This document shows positions 61,486 to 64,000 of a stretch of DNA of 64,000 bases, piece by piece. How positions within the stretch are numbered: position 1 is the first letter of the stretch; each line of letters starts with the position of its first letter. Source of the DNA: Burkholderiales bacterium (GTDB lineage Bacteria > Pseudomonadota > Gammaproteobacteria > Burkholderiales > Burkholderiaceae_D); contig JACOUL010000030.1 of NCBI GenBank assembly GCA_016177875.1, positions 31,366-95,365 of the forward strand, written 5' to 3'. The notes beneath the pieces are model-generated. The model saw only the letters and a list, made by a program, of their open reading frames with translations, was not told the DNA's origin and made no database searches. Made by a program: the position numbers and the translations under genes.

Positions 61486-62801
61486 CCCCGGATTCGGCAG
61501 TTGACCACGTAATCAAGTCGCGCAAGCGCCGCACAGTCCTGCAAGCCGGCGCCACCCTCCTCCTTTCCGTTTTTTCTCCTTTGCCCGCGCACGCTGCGCG
61601 CATTCTCGCGGTACGCGTGTGGCCGGCCGAAGACTATACGCGCGTCACGCTGGAAAACGACACCGTCCTGAAGGTTAGCCATTTCCTGGTCAAGGACCCG
61701 GAGCGCATGGTGGTCGATATCGAAGGCATCGAACTCAATCCGACCTTGAAAGAGCTGGTCGCCAAGATCCAGCCCAACGACCCATACATCCGCCAAGTCC
61801 GGGTCGGCCAAAACCGGCCGAACGTCGTGCGCCTGGTGTTCGACTTAAAAGAAGCGATCGACCCGCAAGTATTTACGCTCGACCCGATCGGCAATTACCG
61901 GCATCGGCTGGTGTTCGATTTATATCCGGTCAATCCGCCTGACCCGATCGCCGCCTTGATCGCCAAGAGCAACGCCAAGGAAGCCGTTGCCGAATCGCGC
62001 GCGCCGATTGTCGAGAATCGCACCGAGATCAAACCCCGTCCGATCGAAACGGCAAAAGTCGAGCAGCGCGACGAGGCACAGCCGCAACTGACGCGCATGA
62101 TCACGATCGCGCTCGATCCTGGGCATGGCGGCGAAGATCCCGGCGCGGTCGGCCGCGGCGGCAGCCGCGAAAAAGATGTGGTACTGGCGATTGCCCGGCG
62201 GCTCAAAGGCAAGATCGAAGAACAAGCCAATATGCGCGTGATGATGACGCGCGATGCCGATTTTTTCGTGCCCCTGCATGTACGGGTGCAAAAGGCGCGC
62301 AAAGTACAAGCCGACTTATTCGTCTCGATTCACGCCGATGCTTGGATCGAACCGACCGCGCGCGGCGCTTCCGTGTTCGCCTTATCGGAAAACGGCGCCT
62401 CGTCGACTGCGGCCAAATGGCTGGCCAACAAGGAAAACGCGGCCGACTTGATCGGCGGCGTCAATATCAAGCGTCATGACAAACAATTGGCGAGCGTGTT
62501 GCTCGATCTTTCCACCACCGCGCAAATCAACGACAGCTTAAAGCTCGGCAAGTCGGTGTTGACGGAGATCGGCGGCATTAACCGGCTGCACAAGGCCCAT
62601 GTCGAGCAAGCTGGCTTTGCAGTGCTCAAAGCGCCGGACATTCCGAGCATCTTGATCGAAACCGCTTTCATCTCCAATCCGGAAGAAGAAGCCAAACTGA
62701 CCGACGAAGCTTATCAAGACCAGCTGGCCGATGCGGTACTCAAAGGCATCAAGAAATACTTCGCTAAAAATCCGCCGCTGGCCAAGAGCAAGCTGATGTA
62801 A
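61449..62801 (+). CDS. amiC: N-acetylmuramoyl-L-alanine amidase, AmiC type
   Basis: A 450-residue cell-wall amidase. Residues ~20-50 are a twin-arginine-type signal (SRKRRTVLQAG, then a hydrophobic stretch ending PAHAA). Residues ~55-155 are an AMIN domain that targets septal peptidoglycan. The catalytic Amidase_3 domain (~215-435) has zinc ligands in DPGHGGEDPGAVG, SIHADAW and ILIETAFISNPEEE. It overlaps tsaE by 37 bases. AmiC splits daughter cells by cleaving the stem peptide from MurNAc. Confidence 0.95.
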   Translation: MPRPTEFRTESVAPDSAVDHVIKSRKRRTVLQAGATLLLSVFSPLPAHAARILAVRVWPAEDYTRVTLENDTVLKVSHFLVKDPERMVVDIEGIELNPTLKELVAKIQPNDPYIRQVRVGQNRPNVVRLVFDLKEAIDPQVFTLDPIGNYRHRLVFDLYPVNPPDPIAALIAKSNAKEAVAESRAPIVENRTEIKPRPIETAKVEQRDEAQPQLTRMITIALDPGHGGEDPGAVGRGGSREKDVVLAIARRLKGKIEEQANMRVMMTRDADFFVPLHVRVQKARKVQADLFVSIHADAWIEPTARGASVFALSENGASSTAAKWLANKENAADLIGGVNIKRHDKQLASVLLDLSTTAQINDSLKLGKSVLTEIGGINRLHKAHVEQAGFAVLKAPDIPSILIETAFISNPEEEAKLTDEAYQDQLADAVLKGIKKYFAKNPPLAKSKLM

Positions 62802-62938
62802 ATTCGGCTCACCGCCGCTGCTTTACCGCCGCTTACCCCACTTTCCTTACAACTTCCTTTCAATCGCGGTTGTTAGCGCTTGGCATGCGCTTTGTGTCCG
62901 AAATATGCGACCAATTGCCGGCCCAATGTCGAAATCTC

Positions 62939-62968
62939 TTGAAAGGTTTTCCACTTGCTCAATACACT
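62939..62968 (+). promoter_or_regulatory. Possible sigma-70 promoter of chemotaxis receptor
   Basis: TTGAAA, an 18-base spacer and TACACT (62963-62968) lie ~60 bases before the receptor ATG. Match is moderate; the rest of the 226-base gap after amiC shows no other signal. I saw no flagellar sigma-28 motif. Confidence 0.4.
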
Positions 62969-63027
62969 AGCGCCAATAATTAACCACAACACTCACATGG
63001 TTTAATCGCCGCAAGGAGATGCGCTTT

Positions 63028-64000
63028 ATGAAGCTTTTGTCGCTCAATATTTCGAAGAAGTTGTGGCTGCTTGCCGCCAGTGCCGCAATCGGCATGGGCG
63101 CATTGACCTTAGCCATCATGTGGTCCGAGAAAGTCCTCATGATCGAAGAGCGCCAAGCCAGCGTGCGCCAAGCGGTTGAATCCGCGTATGGCATCCTAGA
63201 TTTTTACCACGGACAAGCGACAAAAGGCGCGATGCCTGAAGATGAAGCGAAGCGTAGTGCAATAGCCGTGATCAAGACTTTACGATATAGCGGCAGCGAA
63301 TATTTTTGGATCAACGACATGCAGCCGCGCATGATCATGCATCCGATTCGGCCCGAACTCGACGGCAAAGACCTGTCCGACAACAAAGATCCCACCGGCA
63401 AACGTCTTTTCATGGAATTTGTCGCCACCGTCAAGGCAAATGGCGCCGGCTTCGTCAACTATATGTGGCCGAAGCCGGGCAGCCAAGATCCGGTACCCAA
63501 GGTTTCTTACGTCAAGGGCTTTACGCCGTGGGGATGGCTGATCGGCTCGGGAGTTTATATCGACACCATCGAAGCCGCGTACTGGCGTCGATTGATCGAG
63601 CTCTCCATCGGCGCTTTTGTCTTGTCCGGCATTATCCTGGGCATTTGCATTAAGGTCGCACGCAGCATCATTCGCCCGTTGGAACAAGCAGTCCATATAG
63701 CCCGCACCGTTGCTGCCGGCGATTTGACCACTCGTATCAGGGTGGAACGGGACGATGAAACAGGCCAGCTTCTCGAATCCCTCAAGGATATGAGCGATAG
63801 CCTCATACGGATAGTCGCGGAAGTCAGGCACGGCACCGAATCCATTTCAACCGCCTCCAGCCAAATCGCGTCGGGCAACATGGATTTATCTTCGCGCACC
63901 GAGCATCAAGCCAGCTCCTTGGAAGAGACTGCTTCTTCCATGGAAGAACTGACTTCCACCGTGCGCCAAAATGCCGACAACGCCCGCCAAGCCAACCAAC
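63028..64000 (+). CDS. Methyl-accepting chemotaxis protein, N-terminal part
   Basis: The gene starts at ATG 63028, preceded by AAGGAGA, and runs off the window after ~324 residues. TM1 is ~12-32; a periplasmic single-Cache (sCache_2) domain spans ~35-185, with FWINDMQPRMIMHP and GWLIGSGVYIDTI as signatures; TM2 is ~190-210; HAMP follows (RSIIRPLEQAVHIARTVAAGDL). The MCP signalling domain has begun with TSSLEETASSMEELTSTV-type methylation helix sequence. Cache ligands are often organic acids or amino acids. Confidence 0.9.
   Translation, partial: MKLLSLNISKKLWLLAASAAIGMGALTLAIMWSEKVLMIEERQASVRQAVESAYGILDFYHGQATKGAMPEDEAKRSAIAVIKTLRYSGSEYFWINDMQPRMIMHPIRPELDGKDLSDNKDPTGKRLFMEFVATVKANGAGFVNYMWPKPGSQDPVPKVSYVKGFTPWGWLIGSGVYIDTIEAAYWRRLIELSIGAFVLSGIILGICIKVARSIIRPLEQAVHIARTVAAGDLTTRIRVERDDETGQLLESLKDMSDSLIRIVAEVRHGTESISTASSQIASGNMDLSSRTEHQASSLEETASSMEELTSTVRQNADNARQANQ

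Overview
The window looks like chromosomal DNA of a betaproteobacterium, most likely Burkholderiales close to Oxalobacteraceae (Herminiimonas, Janthinobacterium or Herbaspirillum type). This is an inference from family resemblance and from the rpsU / yqeY / dnaG / rpoD block; no 16S gene is present. Both window ends cut genes: a DegT aminotransferase on the left and a chemotaxis receptor on the right.

Bases 1-14694 are one end of a surface-polysaccharide or glycan-modification cluster. It holds three DegT-type PLP aminotransferases, a WbqC protein, two paralogous five-bladed-propeller glycosidase-like proteins around an FkbM methyltransferase, and two further SAM methyltransferases. A carrier-protein cassette (ACP, SDR reductase, adenylating ligase) is followed by left-handed-beta-helix and GNAT acyltransferases and a UDP-GlcNAc 4,6-dehydratase. 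Together they suggest synthesis of an amino-deoxysugar carrying an unusual acyl or aminoacyl group.

Bases 14770-24814 are housekeeping genes: gluQ, a RhlE-type helicase, tRNA-Ile(CAU), rpoD, dnaG, yqeY, rpsU, a flavoprotein and ybiB.

Bases 24863-48114 form a large nitrate-assimilation region. Leftward genes are nirB, nirD, a molybdopterin nitrate reductase and a fused iron-sulfur/membrane-anchor subunit. Rightward are a NarK/NasA transporter and a PP2C-kinase fusion protein. Then come a beta-helix lipoprotein and two NrtABC-type ABC importers; one has both ATPases fused in a single chain with one degenerate ATP site. The region ends with the regulator pair nasS-nasT. Five sigma-54 promoters (GG-N10-GC) can be read directly, before the nitrate reductase, nirB, narK, both importer operons and nasS (six in all), several with NtrC-like dyads nearby. 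Both importer operons and nasS also have an untranslated leader with two hexaloop hairpins carrying A at loop position 1 and G at position 4, followed by an intrinsic terminator. That is the known architecture of an ANTAR antitermination target, and NasT is an ANTAR protein. No such leader is seen before the reductases or narK. This suggests a two-tier circuit: NtrC/sigma-54 switches on everything, while NasS/NasT antitermination gates only high-affinity uptake and its own sensor. This is the most interesting system in the window.

Bases 48205-64000 return to housekeeping and accessory genes: tsaD, a putative Na+/H+ antiporter, plsY, ybaK, an endonuclease/exonuclease/phosphatase protein, a PAS-GGDEF-EAL protein, xerD, ogt with a structured leader or small RNA upstream, an AEC carrier, a universal stress protein, TerC, queG, tsaE, amiC and the chemotaxis receptor. 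A REP-like palindrome occurs twice, at about 22165 and 52618.
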